Below, in pieces: positions 63,512 to 64,000 of a stretch of DNA of 64,000 bases; the stretch's first letter is position 1; each line of letters begins with the position of its first letter. The stretch spans positions 124,001 through 188,000 of the forward strand of contig LUCM01000776.1 in assembly GCA_008360955.1 (NCBI GenBank). Direction: 5' to 3'. Source of the DNA: Fasciolopsis buskii (lineage: Eukaryota > Platyhelminthes > Trematoda > Plagiorchiida > Fasciolidae). The notes under the pieces are model-generated. The model worked only from the letters and a program-made list of their open reading frames with translations. It was not told where the DNA came from and searched no databases. The position numbers and the translations under genes are program-made.

Positions 63512-64000
63512 GTGAGTGAACTTCGAATACAACTACTGAATAATAGATCAGTAGTTAGATAAGCTTTGGAAAATTAGGGAAATTGGATGGCCCACCTGAT
63601 GAACACCATATTTATCTTTTGTCACCAATTTTAGTTCATTCTTCTGCATATCATAAGTGTACATTCTGCCCCAACTTGACAGATCTTTTTAAATCAGCCA
63701 GTTAACCTAGGGAGAATACGAGAGTGGGCTTCCTTATGAGGTGGACAGAATCAACCCCAGTGAAACCTATTTGTAAGCTATTCCACATGGCCTGTTAGGA
63801 GTAATCAGCTAAGGTTTGTTTTTAACTTGTCCCAGAATGAATTCCAACCAAGAGTTGATTAAAGTGGTTCTAAAAGTAGAACAAAAATACCATCCTGGTT
63901 GGATATCACTGGTTGGTTCTTATTTAAACCTGAATCATTTCGTGGTACCAGACATTTATGATACTGTAGCCGTTCTCCTATTGATTCAGGAATAAGAACT
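63512..64000 (+). other. Start of next Wnt intron
   Basis: This begins with the GTGAGT donor. No open stretch resembling the next expected Wnt block (CKCHGVSGSC) is visible before the window ends, so the following exon lies further right. Confidence 0.6.

Overview
The window looks like nuclear DNA of a metazoan, most likely a flatworm and probably a digenean trematode. The evidence is an intron-split Wnt gene, large AT-leaning non-coding stretches, many simple trinucleotide repeats, and scattered copies of a short interspersed element (SINE) that joins a tRNA-like head to a hammerhead-ribozyme-like core. That combination is known from the S-alpha elements of schistosomes. The species cannot be fixed from sequence alone. 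There is no sign of prokaryotic gene organisation: no operons, no dense long ORFs and no Shine-Dalgarno pattern.

The one confidently recognised gene is a Wnt ligand on the + strand at the right end. Two internal exons lie in the window (about 54276-54847 and 62928-63511), separated by an 8.1 kb intron. The reading frame and the Wnt family pattern fit best if this intron is of the rare GC-AG class. The exons encode the first half of the Wnt fold: the conserved cysteines up to the glycosylated WNCS motif, then the GSRETAF...ITRACS...CDCDP...WGGCS block, then ARALMNLHNRRAGRK. About 100 flatworm-type residues are inserted before that last motif. The signal-peptide exon should lie to the left, and the exons with the lipid-accepting serine and the C-terminal cysteine knot should lie beyond base 64000. 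The core reads most like the Wnt2 subfamily.

The first 54 kb has no gene I can assign. It is either intergenic or one or more long introns. Within it are: a pair of divergent, protein-like small ORFs (21847-22245 minus, 22507-22872 plus); copies of the tRNA-Leu-like/hammerhead SINE (9430-9722 plus, 13434-13710 minus, 34013-34275 minus, and a 3' tail near 48985-49045); a second tRNA-related repeat (37700-37932 minus); and microsatellites, the cleanest being (ATT)n at 15181. The Wnt intron holds a further degraded SINE copy (60100-60290), a tRNA-like segment with a 14-bp direct repeat (57576-57690), a GC-rich pentanucleotide run (58444), and an ORF ending in a strong splice donor (57867-58116).

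Most other ORFs of 60-140 codons in this window have no recognisable domain and are at lengths expected by chance, so they are not annotated as genes.
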